DNA of 64,000 bases from CAVSSX01 sp963730735 (GTDB taxonomy: Bacteria > Actinomycetota > Acidimicrobiia > Acidimicrobiales > RAAP-2), in the NCBI GenBank assembly GCA_963730735.1, contig CAVSSX010000008.1, forward strand, positions 310,001-374,000. Direction: 5' to 3'. Shown piece by piece: positions 26,658-35,851 of this stretch (position 1 is the first letter of the stretch; each line of letters opens with the position of its first letter). Position numbers and translations under genes: made by a program. Under the pieces are notes generated by a model. The model was not told the origin of the DNA and made no database searches. It was given only the letters and a program-made list of their open reading frames with translations.

Positions 26658-27875
26658 TCAGGAGCTGGCCGGCGGGCAGGTGAACTTCCCGTTGTTCAAC
26701 ACGGTGTACTTGTCGTTGACCTGCTTCATCTGCGTGTAGCAGTCGGGGTTCGTCTGCTTGGTCGACGAGAAGGACTCGGGCGAGATCAGGCCGCCGAGGG
26801 TCACGTTCTTGAGGGTGTACATCGCCGTCGCCAAGGCCTTGGGCGAGTCGCCGGTCATCTTCGCCGCACCGGCGGCGAAGAGCTCGGCGCCGGCCCAGCT
26901 GTAGGCGGTGGTGGCGTTGTAGGTGCTCGACTTGGCCACCCCCGGCTCGTACTTGGTGAGGGCGGCGTGGAAGGCCTTGGTGGCCGGCGTCGAGTCCTGG
27001 ACCCACGGGAACACCCCTTCGACGGCGATCGAGCCGTTCAGCGCCGAGGTGTTGGAGAAGGCCGGGCCGACCGGGGCCCCGCCGACCAGGAAGGTCGGCT
27101 TGTACCCCTGCTGGGCGCACCCCTCGGCGATGTTGATGACCGCCGGCGACGCCAGGGCGGTCAGGATGGCCGTGGCCCCCGACTGCTTGGCCGACAGGCA
27201 GTAGGCGGTGTAGCTCGGGGCGGTCTCGGGGGCCGCCGACACGTAGCTCACGGTGGCCCCGTTCGCCGCCGCGTCGGTCTTGATCAACGGGACCACCTGG
27301 CCGCAGACGGCCGACTCGGCGCAGTAGATGAAGGCGATCTTGCTGGCGTGGACCAGCTTGGCCGAGGCCGCCTCGCCGTAGATCTCGCCGAGCGTGCTCG
27401 CCCCCACCGGGAAGAACAGCGTGTCGGTGGGCGCCGGCGGGTTGGAGGTGGCGCCGATGAGCGGGACGCCGGCGGTCTCGAGGTAGGAGCCGTAGCTGGT
27501 CCCACCGTTGGAGTTGTCGTCGACCACGGCCAGCACGTGGTCCTGCTGCACGAGCTCCTGGGCGTCTTGGAGGGCGACCGTCGGGTTGCCCTGGTCGTCG
27601 AGGGCGATCACCTTCACGTGGTGGCCGTTGATGCCGCCGGCGGCGTTGGTGGCGTCCTGCCACGCCGTGAGCACCTGGCGGTCCGACCCGTAGTCACCCG
27701 ACACCGGGCCCGAGTAGGTCCCGATGTTGCCGATCACGTAGGTCGAGGAGGCGGCCGAGGCCGAGGAGACGGCCGGGACGGCGACGATGCCGACCACGCC
27801 GCTCAACAGGGCCACCACCCCGAGCAACCGGCGCCCACTGCGCCGCACTACCGAGACCCGACGTCGCTCATCCAT
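26658..27875 (-). CDS. Branched-chain amino-acid type ABC substrate-binding protein
   Basis: This 405-aa secreted binding protein of the Leu/Ile/Val (Peripla_BP_6) family has an N-terminal signal sequence with a basic head (MDERRRVSVVRRSGRR), a hydrophobic core and a likely AxA cleavage near residue 42. There is no lipobox Cys, so it may be anchored another way or released. YVIGNIGTYSGPVSGDYGSD and ALDDQGNPTVALQDAQELV form the first lobe. It lies 195 bases upstream of the fused permease gene on the same strand and should feed it. A palindrome resembling a TetR operator lies upstream at 27956. Confidence 0.85.
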   Translation of the reverse strand: MDERRRVSVVRRSGRRLLGVVALLSGVVGIVAVPAVSSASAASSTYVIGNIGTYSGPVSGDYGSDRQVLTAWQDATNAAGGINGHHVKVIALDDQGNPTVALQDAQELVQQDHVLAVVDDNSNGGTSYGSYLETAGVPLIGATSNPPAPTDTLFFPVGASTLGEIYGEAASAKLVHASKIAFIYCAESAVCGQVVPLIKTDAAANGATVSYVSAAPETAPSYTAYCLSAKQSGATAILTALASPAVINIAEGCAQQGYKPTFLVGGAPVGPAFSNTSALNGSIAVEGVFPWVQDSTPATKAFHAALTKYEPGVAKSSTYNATTAYSWAGAELFAAGAAKMTGDSPKALATAMYTLKNVTLGGLISPESFSSTKQTNPDCYTQMKQVNDKYTVLNNGKFTCPPASS

Positions 27876-27955
27876 GCTCGATCCCCCCCGGGACTGTCGA
27901 CGTCACGACACCACGTCGCGACTGTTGTCGTTCGACTCCAACCTGTGGCCTTTCG

Positions 27956-27969
27956 ACCGACCGGTTGGT
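27956..27969. promoter_or_regulatory. Candidate TetR-type operator between divergent genes
   Basis: ACCGACCGGTTGGT is a 14-base near-perfect palindrome (ACC-N-ACCGGT-N-GGT) in the 236-base gap between the binding-protein gene (minus) and the amidohydrolase gene (plus). The form resembles TetR-family operators. No regulator gene lies next to it, so the assignment is tentative. Confidence 0.35.
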
Positions 27970-28111
27970 AGAGGAACCCTAGTCCCCGGTCGCCCACCCG
28001 GCAATGGTTCGTCCACCTCCGGCGACGACCAGCACCGACCGCGCCGACGCCGTGTACCGTTCGTTCAGGTCCGGCGGTCGATCCAGCGTCGGGCGGTGAC
28101 GAGGGGGGACC

Positions 28112-29248
28112 GTGCTACCAACCGATATCAAGCTCGTCTCGGTGGACGACCACGTCATCGAGCACCCGCGGGTGTGGCTCGACCGGCTGCCGGCCCGCTT
28201 CCACGACCAGGCCCCCCGGATCATCCAGGACGAGAAAGGGCGCGACGTCTGGGCCTACGAGGACCAGCTGGTCCCCCTCTACGAAGGCATCGTCCGGCTC
28301 CGCGACGGCATCGACCGCTCGGCCCTCCCGAACGGCCAGGTCCGCTTCGACGAGATGCGGCCGGGTTGCTACGACCCGGTGGCCCGGCTGGCCGACATGG
28401 ACATCGACGGGGTGTGGGCCAGCCTGTGCTTCCCCAACTTCACCCGGTTCTCGGGCCACCGCTTCCTGTTCGCCAAGGACCGCGAGCTGGCCCTGTTGTG
28501 CACCCAGGCCTACAACGACTTCATCGTCGACGAGTGGTGCGCCGCCGACCGCGACCGGCTGATCCCGATGGCCATCCTCCCCCTGTGGGACATCGACCTG
28601 GCCATCGCCGAACTGCACCGGCTGGCCCCCAAGGGCATCAAGGCGCTGGCCTTCTCGGAGAACCCGGTCGTGCTCGGCCTGCCCTCGATCCACACCGACC
28701 ACTGGGACCCGCTGTGGTCGGTCGTCTCGGACCTCGACCTGGCGGTGTGCATGCACATCGGCTCCTCGTCGCAGCTCATGACGAGCTCGCCCGAGGCGCC
28801 GCCGTCGGTCACCGTCGCCCTCTTCGGGGCCAACTCCATGGTCGCCTTCGCCGACTGGATCTTCAGCGGCATCTTCGACCGCTTCCCCCGGCTGCGGGCC
28901 GTGCTGTCCGAGGGTGGCGCCGGCTGGATCCCCTACATGCTCGAGCGTTGCGAGAAGTCGTGGCACATCCACGGCGCCGAGCGCTCGGGGGCCAGCCGGC
29001 CACCGGCCGAGATCTACCGCGACCACATGTACGCCTGCATGGTGACCGACGTCTTCGCCGTGGAGTCGCTCGACCGCATCGGCGCCGACAACCTGATGTG
29101 GGAATCGGACTACCCCCACCAGGACGGCATGTACCCCGACAGCCGCCGGGTGCTCGAGAAGTCGTTGGCCGACGTGCCCGACGACGTCGCCACCAAGATC
29201 GGACGGGACAACGCCGCCCGGGTCTTCCGGGTCGACGTCCCGGCCTGA
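28112..29248 (+). CDS. Amidohydrolase-family (Amidohydrolase_2) metal-dependent hydrolase or decarboxylase
   Basis: This 378-aa TIM-barrel protein has the metal-binding DDHVIEHP near the N-terminus, CMHIGSSS in the middle and WESDYPHQDGMYPDS near the C-terminus. These are marks of the ACMSD-like group, whose members decarboxylate or hydrolyse aromatic and lactone substrates. The GTG at 28112 follows GAGGGGGGACC. An alpha/beta hydrolase gene starts 14 bases after its stop, suggesting a joint catabolic step. The substrate is unknown. Confidence 0.8.
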   Translation: MLPTDIKLVSVDDHVIEHPRVWLDRLPARFHDQAPRIIQDEKGRDVWAYEDQLVPLYEGIVRLRDGIDRSALPNGQVRFDEMRPGCYDPVARLADMDIDGVWASLCFPNFTRFSGHRFLFAKDRELALLCTQAYNDFIVDEWCAADRDRLIPMAILPLWDIDLAIAELHRLAPKGIKALAFSENPVVLGLPSIHTDHWDPLWSVVSDLDLAVCMHIGSSSQLMTSSPEAPPSVTVALFGANSMVAFADWIFSGIFDRFPRLRAVLSEGGAGWIPYMLERCEKSWHIHGAERSGASRPPAEIYRDHMYACMVTDVFAVESLDRIGADNLMWESDYPHQDGMYPDSRRVLEKSLADVPDDVATKIGRDNAARVFRVDVPA

Positions 29249-29262
29249 GCCCGACGCCCACC

Positions 29263-30042
29263 GTGCCGTTCCTCGAGACCGACCACGCCCGCCTCGCCTA
29301 CCGGTGCGAGGGGGCGGGACCGGCCGTCGTCCTCACCCACGGCTTCTGCGGCACCGGGGCCACCTGGGCCGGCCTGGCCGCCGAGCTGGCCCCGACCCAC
29401 ACCGTCATCACGTGGGACCTCCGGGGCCACGGCCAGAGTGACGCCGGGCAGGACCTGGCCCACTACTCGGCGGCGGCCAGCGTGGGCGACCTGCTGGCCC
29501 TGCTCGATGCCTGCGACGTGGGATCGGCGGCCCTGGTCGGCCACTCGCTCGGGGGCTTCCTCTCGTTGGCCGCTCGACTCGCCGCCCCCGAGCGCGTGTG
29601 GGCGCTGGCCCTCCTCGGGACCGGCCCGGGCTTCCGCAAGCCCGAGCCGCGGCAGCGCTGGAACGACCACGCAGCCCGAACGGCCGACCGGATCGCCGCC
29701 GAGGGGGCGGCGGCCGACTGCGCCGGCATGGGATGCTCGCCCGAGGACCACCGGGTCCCGAACGGTCTGGTGCTCGCCGCCCGGGGCATCCTGCCCCAGC
29801 ACGACGCGGCGGTCATCGAGTCGCTCGGCGACATCGACGTCCCGACCCTGATCGTGGTGGGCGAGGGCGACGAGCCGTTCCTGGCCGGCGGCCGGTACCT
29901 GGCCGACCACATCGCCGGGTCACGACTGGTCGTCGTCCCCGAGGCCGGACACGCCGTGCACCTCGACGCACCGGCCACGGTGAACCGACTGGTGGTCGAT
30001 TTCCTCGACGCCTCGAGCCCCGCCGGGTCGAGCGCCGCCTGA
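29263..30042 (+). CDS. Alpha/beta-fold hydrolase
   Basis: This 259-aa hydrolase has the nucleophile elbow GHSLGG, an oxyanion-hole HGFCGTG near residue 25 and a C-terminal catalytic His in PEAGHAVHLDAP. An acidic residue in VVGEGDEPF is the likely third member of the triad. Similar proteins include ring-cleavage product hydrolases and 3-oxoadipate enol-lactonases. I chose the GTG at 29263, right before PFLETDHARLAYRCEG, because it lies 14 bases after the amidohydrolase stop. The substrate is unknown. Confidence 0.8.
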   Translation: MPFLETDHARLAYRCEGAGPAVVLTHGFCGTGATWAGLAAELAPTHTVITWDLRGHGQSDAGQDLAHYSAAASVGDLLALLDACDVGSAALVGHSLGGFLSLAARLAAPERVWALALLGTGPGFRKPEPRQRWNDHAARTADRIAAEGAAADCAGMGCSPEDHRVPNGLVLAARGILPQHDAAVIESLGDIDVPTLIVVGEGDEPFLAGGRYLADHIAGSRLVVVPEAGHAVHLDAPATVNRLVVDFLDASSPAGSSAA

Positions 30043-30094
30043 CACCCGGCGCTCACCCGTCCCCGGTCGGCCGACGCCGCCCGGGCGACGTCGT

Positions 30095-31471
30095 TCAGGG
30101 GGCCGACGGACCGCCGGCCGGCGCCGGGGTGGGTGGCGGAGCCGCCGCCGGGGCCGGTGCGGGGGCCGGCGCCCCACCCCCGGGCACCGCCTGTTCGTTT
30201 GGCAGCAGGTGGGCGCCCACCAGGTAGGAGACCACGACGGCCACGATGACCACCGGCGCCGCCGCCAGGCCGTCGCTCCCCATCAACAGACAGGCCAGCA
30301 TCACCGACGACAGGGGCAGCCGGAGCATGGCGGCGGCCAGCGCCCCCATCCCCATGGCCACCCCGGGCACCACCGTGACCCCCGGCAGGTGGGAGAGGGC
30401 CACGCCGCCGGCCGCCCCGAGCAACAGGGACGGGAAGATGGGGCCGCCCCGGAAGCTGCTGAGCGAGACGGCGTAGGCCACGCCCTTGAAGGCCAGCAGC
30501 AACAGCAGGGCCGAGACGGCCCACGTCCCCGACTGGGTGACCAACGGGTCGAGCAGGTTCTGACCGGAGAACAGCACCTGGGTCGAGGGGTGGTGGGTGG
30601 TGGCGGCGAAGGCCACCGCCAGGCCCCCGATGGCCAGGCCGGCGACCGGCGTCAACAGCAACGGCCGTCGGGACGTCACGCTGCGCAGGAACACTGCCCC
30701 CTTGCGCAGCAACCACCCGACGACGCCGGCGGCCACCCCGATGGCCAGGGCCCAGGCCAGCTCGGAGGCGTGGGGGTGGGCGTAGGGCGGGAGGCCCGGG
30801 AGGGTCAGCGAGAGGGTCCCGAGCCCGGTCCAGGTCCCGAGACCGAGGAAGATCAGCGAGCCGACCCCGGCGGCCAGCAGTCCCGGCAGCAGGACGACCG
30901 ACAGCATCCCGCCACCCATGCCCACCGCCTCCATGAGGAAGAAGGCGGCGATGATGGGCGAGCCGAAGATGGTCGAGATGGCGGCGAAGCTGCCGGCGGC
31001 GGCCACCACCGCCTGGGTGGTCGCCGGGGTGTCGCGGCGGACCAGTCGGATGGCCAGCATGCCGAGACCGCTGCCCAGGGCGATCAACGGTGCCTCGGGC
31101 CCGATCACCACCCCGAGCGACAGGCTGGCCAGGGCGGCCAGGATGACGCCGGGAAGGTACTCGGGCAGCGTCTGGCCGGCCGAGAACCCGTCGGCCGGTG
31201 AGTGGCCCCCGTTGCCCGGGAGGTAGCGGATGGCGGCGGCGGTACACAGACCGGCGACGGCGAGGATGGGCACCGGCCACCACACCGGCATGCCGTCGAA
31301 GCCGAGGCCGTTGGGCAGGTGGATGTAGATCTCCTTCTGCAGCAGGCTGACCAGCTGCAGGAAGCCGAACGCCGCTGCCGAGACCGGCACGCCGATCACG
31401 GCGGCCAGGATCATCAGCCGGACGTAGTCCTTGCTCTTGATGATCGAGGCCGGGTCGCTGCCCAACGTCAC
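30095..31471 (-). CDS. ClC-family chloride channel or proton/chloride antiporter
   Basis: This 458-aa polytopic protein has about ten helices. Signature regions are VVIGPEAPLIALGSGLG, which corresponds to the GKxGP motif, and FRGGPIFPSLLLGAAGG, corresponding to GxFxP. The Glu in GPEAP fits the gating glutamate. No C-terminal CBS domains are present; a Pro/Ala-rich tail ends the protein. The GTG start at 31471 overlaps the stop of a 16-codon leader ORF. Transport type (channel or antiporter) cannot be told. Confidence 0.82.
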   Translation of the reverse strand: MTLGSDPASIIKSKDYVRLMILAAVIGVPVSAAAFGFLQLVSLLQKEIYIHLPNGLGFDGMPVWWPVPILAVAGLCTAAAIRYLPGNGGHSPADGFSAGQTLPEYLPGVILAALASLSLGVVIGPEAPLIALGSGLGMLAIRLVRRDTPATTQAVVAAAGSFAAISTIFGSPIIAAFFLMEAVGMGGGMLSVVLLPGLLAAGVGSLIFLGLGTWTGLGTLSLTLPGLPPYAHPHASELAWALAIGVAAGVVGWLLRKGAVFLRSVTSRRPLLLTPVAGLAIGGLAVAFAATTHHPSTQVLFSGQNLLDPLVTQSGTWAVSALLLLLAFKGVAYAVSLSSFRGGPIFPSLLLGAAGGVALSHLPGVTVVPGVAMGMGALAAAMLRLPLSSVMLACLLMGSDGLAAAPVVIVAVVVSYLVGAHLLPNEQAVPGGGAPAPAPAPAAAPPPTPAPAGGPSAP

Positions 31472-31518
31472 GGGCGCGCCACCGGGTTCGGCACATCGGA
31501 ATTGTGGCTTGCACCCAT
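31468..31518 (-). CDS. Putative 16-codon leader ORF coupled to the ClC gene
   Basis: The ORF encodes MGASHNSDVPNPVARP. Its ATG follows CGCTGACGGAGGATCCC, a strong ribosome binding site, and its TGA overlaps the ClC GTG (GTGA). The 12 bases CGCTGACGGAGG also precede the leader ORF at 19087. Upstream, at 31569-31580, is the AT-rich dyad ACTCTATTGAGT, which may be part of the promoter or operator. Confidence 0.45.
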   Translation of the reverse strand: MGASHNSDVPNPVARP

Positions 31519-31636
31519 GGGATCCTCCGTCAGCGTTCGGGGCTGCACCGTGGTTGTCCGGTCGCCCCGGGCGACGCTCACTCTATTGAGTCCCGCCCGA
31601 CCACCGCAGGGACCACCACCGATGACGGGCCGGCGG

Positions 31637-32632
31637 TTACCGCTGCGGGCTGTCGCCGATGAGGGGCCGGAGGTCGGCGTAACGGTCGCCGAACGCCGCC
31701 CCGACGGGCGCCAGCGCGTCGATCTCGGCCAGCTCGGCCGGACTGAGCGACACGCCGTCGGCGGCCACGTTCTCCTCCAACCACGGGATGCGACGGGTGC
31801 CGGGGATCGGGATGACGTCGTCGCCCTGGGCCAGCAACCAGGCCAAGGCCAGCTGGCCCGGCGTCACGCCCTTGGACTCGGCCAGCTCGCGGACCCGCCG
31901 GACGAGGTCCAGGTTGCGCTGGAAGTTCTCGCCCTGGAAGCGCGGGTTGTGCCGCCGGAAGTCGTCGGGGGCGAAGTCCTCGGGGCTGGTGATCTCCCCG
32001 GTCAAGAAGCCCCGGCCGAGAGGGCTGTAGGGGACCAGGCCGATCCCGAGCTCCCGGGCCGTGGGCACGATCTCGGCCTCGAGGTCCCGGCTCCACAACG
32101 ACCACTCGGTCTGCAGGGCGGTGATCGGGTGGACCGCCGAGGCCCGCCGCAGCGTCTCGGGGCTGGCCTCGGAGAGCCCGAGGTAGCGCACCTTGCCGGC
32201 GGCCACGAGCTCGGCCATGGCCCCCACGGTCTCCTCGATCGGCGTGGCCGGGTCGACCCGGTGTTGGTAGTAGAGGTCGATGGTGTCGAACCCGAGCCGG
32301 CGCAGCGAGGCGTCGCAGCAGTCCCGGACGTACTCGGGTCGGCCGTCGACGCGACGCTGGCCGTCGGCGGTCCGCACGTTGCCGAACTTCGTCGCCACCA
32401 CCACCTCGTCGCGGTGGCGGCCGAGCACCGGGCCGATGAGCGTCTCGTTGGCCCCGCTGCCGTAGATGTCGGCGGTGTCGAAGAAGGTGACGCCCAGCTC
32501 GAGCGAACGCTCCAGGGTGGCGATCGACTGTCCTTCGTCGGTCGGCCCGTAGAACTCGCTCATGCCCATACAGCCGAGGCCGAGGGAGGAGACGTCGGGT
32601 CCGTTGCGGCCGAGGCGGCGGGTGGAGAGCAT
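31637..32632 (-). CDS. Aldo/keto reductase
   Basis: This 331-aa NADPH-dependent (beta/alpha)8 reductase has the catalytic tetrad Asp and Tyr in FFDTADIYGSG, Lys in VATKFGN and His in LYYQHRVD. The closing VIPIPGTRRIPWLEEN is the cofactor-binding block. It resembles the YakC/perakine-reductase-like group of bacterial enzymes. The ATG at 32632 gives the typical length. It ends 119 bases before the ClC leader and stands alone. The substrate is unknown. Confidence 0.85.
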   Translation of the reverse strand: MLSTRRLGRNGPDVSSLGLGCMGMSEFYGPTDEGQSIATLERSLELGVTFFDTADIYGSGANETLIGPVLGRHRDEVVVATKFGNVRTADGQRRVDGRPEYVRDCCDASLRRLGFDTIDLYYQHRVDPATPIEETVGAMAELVAAGKVRYLGLSEASPETLRRASAVHPITALQTEWSLWSRDLEAEIVPTARELGIGLVPYSPLGRGFLTGEITSPEDFAPDDFRRHNPRFQGENFQRNLDLVRRVRELAESKGVTPGQLALAWLLAQGDDVIPIPGTRRIPWLEENVAADGVSLSPAELAEIDALAPVGAAFGDRYADLRPLIGDSPQR

Positions 32633-32686
32633 GCCGCCTGTCTAGCCCACCGACGACGGCGGCCGGTCAGGCGGAGCGGTCGTCGG

Positions 32687-34261
32687 TCAGCCGGTGGCGG
32701 GGGCCAGGTCGAGCGCGCCCCCGGTGGCGACGGCCGGCGGGGCGGGTTCGCGCACCCGGGGCACCAGCGGCAGGCGGGCCACAGCGAAGAGGCCGACCAC
32801 CAGCAGCAGGTCGCTCAGGATCCCGGCGTCGACCACGGTCCGCAGGATCCCGATCACCGCCGACGCCCCGATGAGCGCGCCGACCACCGACACCCCGACG
32901 ATGACCCGGCGCAGGTACCAGCCGGCCACGGGGGCGAGCACGATCAGCCCCCACGTGAGGTACCAGCCCCACAGGATCGGGCTGAGGAAGGCCAGGGCCA
33001 ACAGGGCCAGGCCCAGTGACCGCTCGACCCCCATCTTGGGCGACCGGAACAGCAGCCAGGCGGCGATCACCCCGGCCAACACCAGGGCCAGGGCGGACAT
33101 CACCGACTGGGCCACGCCGAAGGAGAGTGGGAGGTGCACGAGATGCAGGGCCCCGGTGAGGGTCTTGGCCGCCGCCGTCACCGGCGTCACCCCGGTGTGG
33201 ACCTGGTCGGCCGCCGTCAGGGTGCGCAGCCAGCCCCAGCCCAGCCCCGAGAGCTCCCCCACCAGTCCGAGGGTGGCGACGGCGATCACGCCGGCGCCGA
33301 GCGTTCGCCAGAGCCGGACCCCGGTGGTGGCCATCGGGCCGGCCCACGTCCAGCCGAGGTAGACCACGCCCAGCGCGGCGGGCGCCTTCACCCCCGCCGC
33401 TAACGCACACAGCACGATCCCGGGCGCCGGCCCGATGCGACGGGCCACGGCCAGACCGGCCACCAGGAGCCCGACCATCAGGGCGTCGTTGTGGGCCCCA
33501 CCGACCAGGGTGGCCAGGGCCAGGGGGCTGCCGACGGCCAGGGCCACCGCCGAGGCCGGATCTCGCCCGGCCGCCCGGGCGAGGGTCGGGAGCCCGGCGA
33601 CGACCAGGGCCAACCCTCCCAGCTCGAGCAGGCGCAGGAGGATCAGGTCGGGCAGGACCTGGTGCCCGGCGAGGTCGGCCGCCAGGCCGTCCACCGAGAG
33701 GAAGGTCGGCCCGTAGGGCGACGGCGTGTTGGCCCACACCGGGCCGGGGAAGGTCACGAAGGGCGTCGCCCCGAGCACCCCGGTGCCGTAGACGTACGGG
33801 TTGATGTGGTAGCTGACCATCTCGCCCTGCCCGGCGTAGCTGTAGGCGTCGGGGCTGAAGGTGGGCGGCGCCGCCAGCAGCGGGAGCGCCCAGATGGCGA
33901 TCACCGCCACGACCCGACGGACCGAGGTGCCGGGGTTGCGGTGGACGGTGCGCAGGAACCCGATCCAGACCCGGGCCAGCACGATGAGCCCGCCGTAGAC
34001 CAAGAAGATGGCGAAGATCGGCGGGGACTTGTCGTTCGACGAGATCGAGCCGAGTGGACCGCCGGGCGTGCCGAAGAACCAGGCCCCGGGGTCGTGGTCG
34101 ACGAACGGGGCGCCACCGAGGACCGCCCCGACCACCACGGCCGACGTGGCCAGCAGTCCGGCCACGGCCCAGTGCCACAGCACCAGGGGCGCCGCCGGGG
34201 CATCGGACGCGACCTCACCCACCGCATGACCGCCACTGCGACCGACCAACCGCGCCGCCAT
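32687..34261 (-). CDS. Polyprenol-phosphomannose-dependent alpha-1,6-mannosyltransferase-like (MptB family)
   Basis: This 524-aa GT-C membrane protein has at least ten helices. The external loop with FSPDAYSYAGQGEMVSYHIN-like sequence and the following NPYVYGTG and SPYGPTFL resemble mycobacterial MptA/MptB, which elongate lipomannan cores using polyprenyl-phospho-mannose. Asp in SPDAYSY is the candidate catalytic acid. It complements the PIM operon at 1-8.8 kb. The start may be the ATG at 34261. Function in this organism is inferred from the family. Confidence 0.72.
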   Translation of the reverse strand: MAARLVGRSGGHAVGEVASDAPAAPLVLWHWAVAGLLATSAVVVGAVLGGAPFVDHDPGAWFFGTPGGPLGSISSNDKSPPIFAIFLVYGGLIVLARVWIGFLRTVHRNPGTSVRRVVAVIAIWALPLLAAPPTFSPDAYSYAGQGEMVSYHINPYVYGTGVLGATPFVTFPGPVWANTPSPYGPTFLSVDGLAADLAGHQVLPDLILLRLLELGGLALVVAGLPTLARAAGRDPASAVALAVGSPLALATLVGGAHNDALMVGLLVAGLAVARRIGPAPGIVLCALAAGVKAPAALGVVYLGWTWAGPMATTGVRLWRTLGAGVIAVATLGLVGELSGLGWGWLRTLTAADQVHTGVTPVTAAAKTLTGALHLVHLPLSFGVAQSVMSALALVLAGVIAAWLLFRSPKMGVERSLGLALLALAFLSPILWGWYLTWGLIVLAPVAGWYLRRVIVGVSVVGALIGASAVIGILRTVVDAGILSDLLLVVGLFAVARLPLVPRVREPAPPAVATGGALDLAPATG

Positions 34262-34470
34262 CAGCAGACTTTGGCCTTTCCACCTCGGGTTTGCACGTAC
34301 ACCACCATCGGGGCACGGGGCGCCCCTGAGGGGAAAGAGTATCGTCGAATTACCGTAACAATTGGCAGTTTCGACGGGCCGGGTGTGGTGGACCTGGCGG
34401 GGAACTGGAACGAACGGTGGCGCCCACCGGCCGGGCCGGCCGACGTCGGGTCCCGGCCGGGGTTCGGACG

Positions 34471-35298
34471 CTATTCAGGCAGCTCGTGGGCCCTTCCGTG
34501 CTCGTCGACCACGCCGTAGCCGGCCGCCAGCTCGGCCACCCAGTACCGGCCGCCGGTCCGGGCCATCCGCTCGGGGTCGGCGGCCAGCGCGGCCACCACC
34601 CGACCCGAGTAGCGCGGGGTCTCCAAGAGGTCGAGGTCGCCGAAGGGCGAGGTGGCGTCGGGGCTGGCCGCCGCCCCGGCGTCGATGTTCTCGGTCCGGG
34701 TCACGTTGGGCCACAGCGAGACCACCGCCACGTCGCGGTCGACCAGCTCGTGGGCCATGTCCCGGGTCATCTTGTCGAGCGCCGCCTTGCCCACGCCGTA
34801 GGCGACGTTGTAGCGGTAGCGCTCGGCGCCCCGGCCGGACACGTTGGCGATGAGTCCGCCGCCGGTGGCCAGCAGCAGCGGGGCGGCGAAGACCGCCGCC
34901 AGGTAGGCGGTGGTGGTGCCGACGTCGACCACGTCCCGCCAGATGCTGATCGGCAGCTCCCAGAACTGCTGGCCGATGGTCGGCCCGAACTGCTGGGCGT
35001 TGAAGGCGCTGTTGACCAGGACGTCGAGCCGGCCGTGGTCCCGTTCGACGCCGGCGAACAGGGCGGCCACCTCGCGCTCGACCAAGAAGTCGCACCGCAC
35101 CGGCGTGGCCGTCCCACCCAGCTCGGCGATCTCCTCGGCCGTCTCCTCGAGCGACCCGCCCTGCGCGCCGCCGCGTGCGAGGGTCCGACCGCCGAGCACC
35201 ACATGGGCCCCGGCCGCCCCCAGTTCGAGGGCGATGCCCTTCCCGATGCCGCGGCTGGCCCCGCCGACCACCGCCACCTTGCCGTCGAGTGCGCCCAT
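34471..35298 (-). CDS. SDR-family oxidoreductase
   Basis: This 275-aa short-chain dehydrogenase has GGASRGIG as its cofactor loop (Gly instead of Thr at the first position). It has catalytic YGVGK and VNSAFNAQQ in place of the standard NNAG, so it is an atypical member. The C-terminal extension (RYWVAELAAGYGVVDEHG) resembles the DHRS1-like subgroup. The start ATG at 35298 is 2 bases after the stop of a SnoaL-like gene, so the two are cotranscribed. The substrate is unknown. Confidence 0.8.
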   Translation of the reverse strand: MGALDGKVAVVGGASRGIGKGIALELGAAGAHVVLGGRTLARGGAQGGSLEETAEEIAELGGTATPVRCDFLVEREVAALFAGVERDHGRLDVLVNSAFNAQQFGPTIGQQFWELPISIWRDVVDVGTTTAYLAAVFAAPLLLATGGGLIANVSGRGAERYRYNVAYGVGKAALDKMTRDMAHELVDRDVAVVSLWPNVTRTENIDAGAAASPDATSPFGDLDLLETPRYSGRVVAALAADPERMARTGGRYWVAELAAGYGVVDEHGRAHELPE

Positions 35299-35300
35299 TG

Positions 35301-35726
35301 TCAGCCGGGGGTGATGACTCGACGGGCCAGCTTCCAGCCCTCCGGGGTCCGTCGGTAGGTGTCCCGATAGACGCCGATCATCCGGATCTGGGGCGTGGCC
35401 TGGGTGTCGCTCACCATCATGAAGTACGCCTGTCCCTCCGCCGTGTCCCCGTCGACGGTCACCGCCTGGGTGGTGATCACGTGGCGGGTGTCGGTACCGG
35501 GACCCTGTATCCCCTGGGCCCGGCGACCGAGCGCACCTTGGTGGATGTTCTCGATGCCCTCGATGATGCTGCCGGGCATCTCCCAGCGGGCGTCCTCGGT
35601 GAAGAGCGCCAGGTAGGCGTCGAGGTCCTCGGCCGGCGCCATGTCGGCCAGGTGGGCCAAGGTCGCCACCACGTTCCGGATCTCGAGGTCATCTGCCAGC
35701 TGTTGGGCGTCCACTGCGTCGGCCAC
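35301..35726 (-). CDS. SnoaL/NTF2-like protein
   Basis: This 141-aa cone-fold protein of the nuclear-transport-factor-2-like superfamily has the usual pattern YLALFTEDARWEMPGS, followed by RHVITTQAVTVDGDTAEGQAY and GVYRDTYRRTPEGWKLARR. Members are small ketosteroid-isomerase or dehydratase enzymes, or ring-dioxygenase beta subunits. The GTG at 35726 follows GGGGGGAACGACC and is preferred over the longer frame to 35795. It sits directly upstream of an SDR gene, suggesting one small-molecule pathway. Confidence 0.72.
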   Translation of the reverse strand: MADAVDAQQLADDLEIRNVVATLAHLADMAPAEDLDAYLALFTEDARWEMPGSIIEGIENIHQGALGRRAQGIQGPGTDTRHVITTQAVTVDGDTAEGQAYFMMVSDTQATPQIRMIGVYRDTYRRTPEGWKLARRVITPG

Positions 35727-35851
35727 GGTCGTTCCCCCCGAACCTGCTCCCCTGGACCGCCTGCGCAGCCCGCCGCGCCGTGCGGCTCCCGGCACCCTAC
35801 CAATCCCCGTCCTCGGAGCACCGGGGAACGACGGCCCTCGGACGAGGGCGC

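Noticed and set aside
23934..27971. Open frame of 1345 codons on the plus strand opposite the ABC importer genes
   Set aside because: It is antisense to clearly conserved transporter genes, is rich in Gly, Arg, Gln and His as expected for GC-rich antisense frames, and shows no domain.
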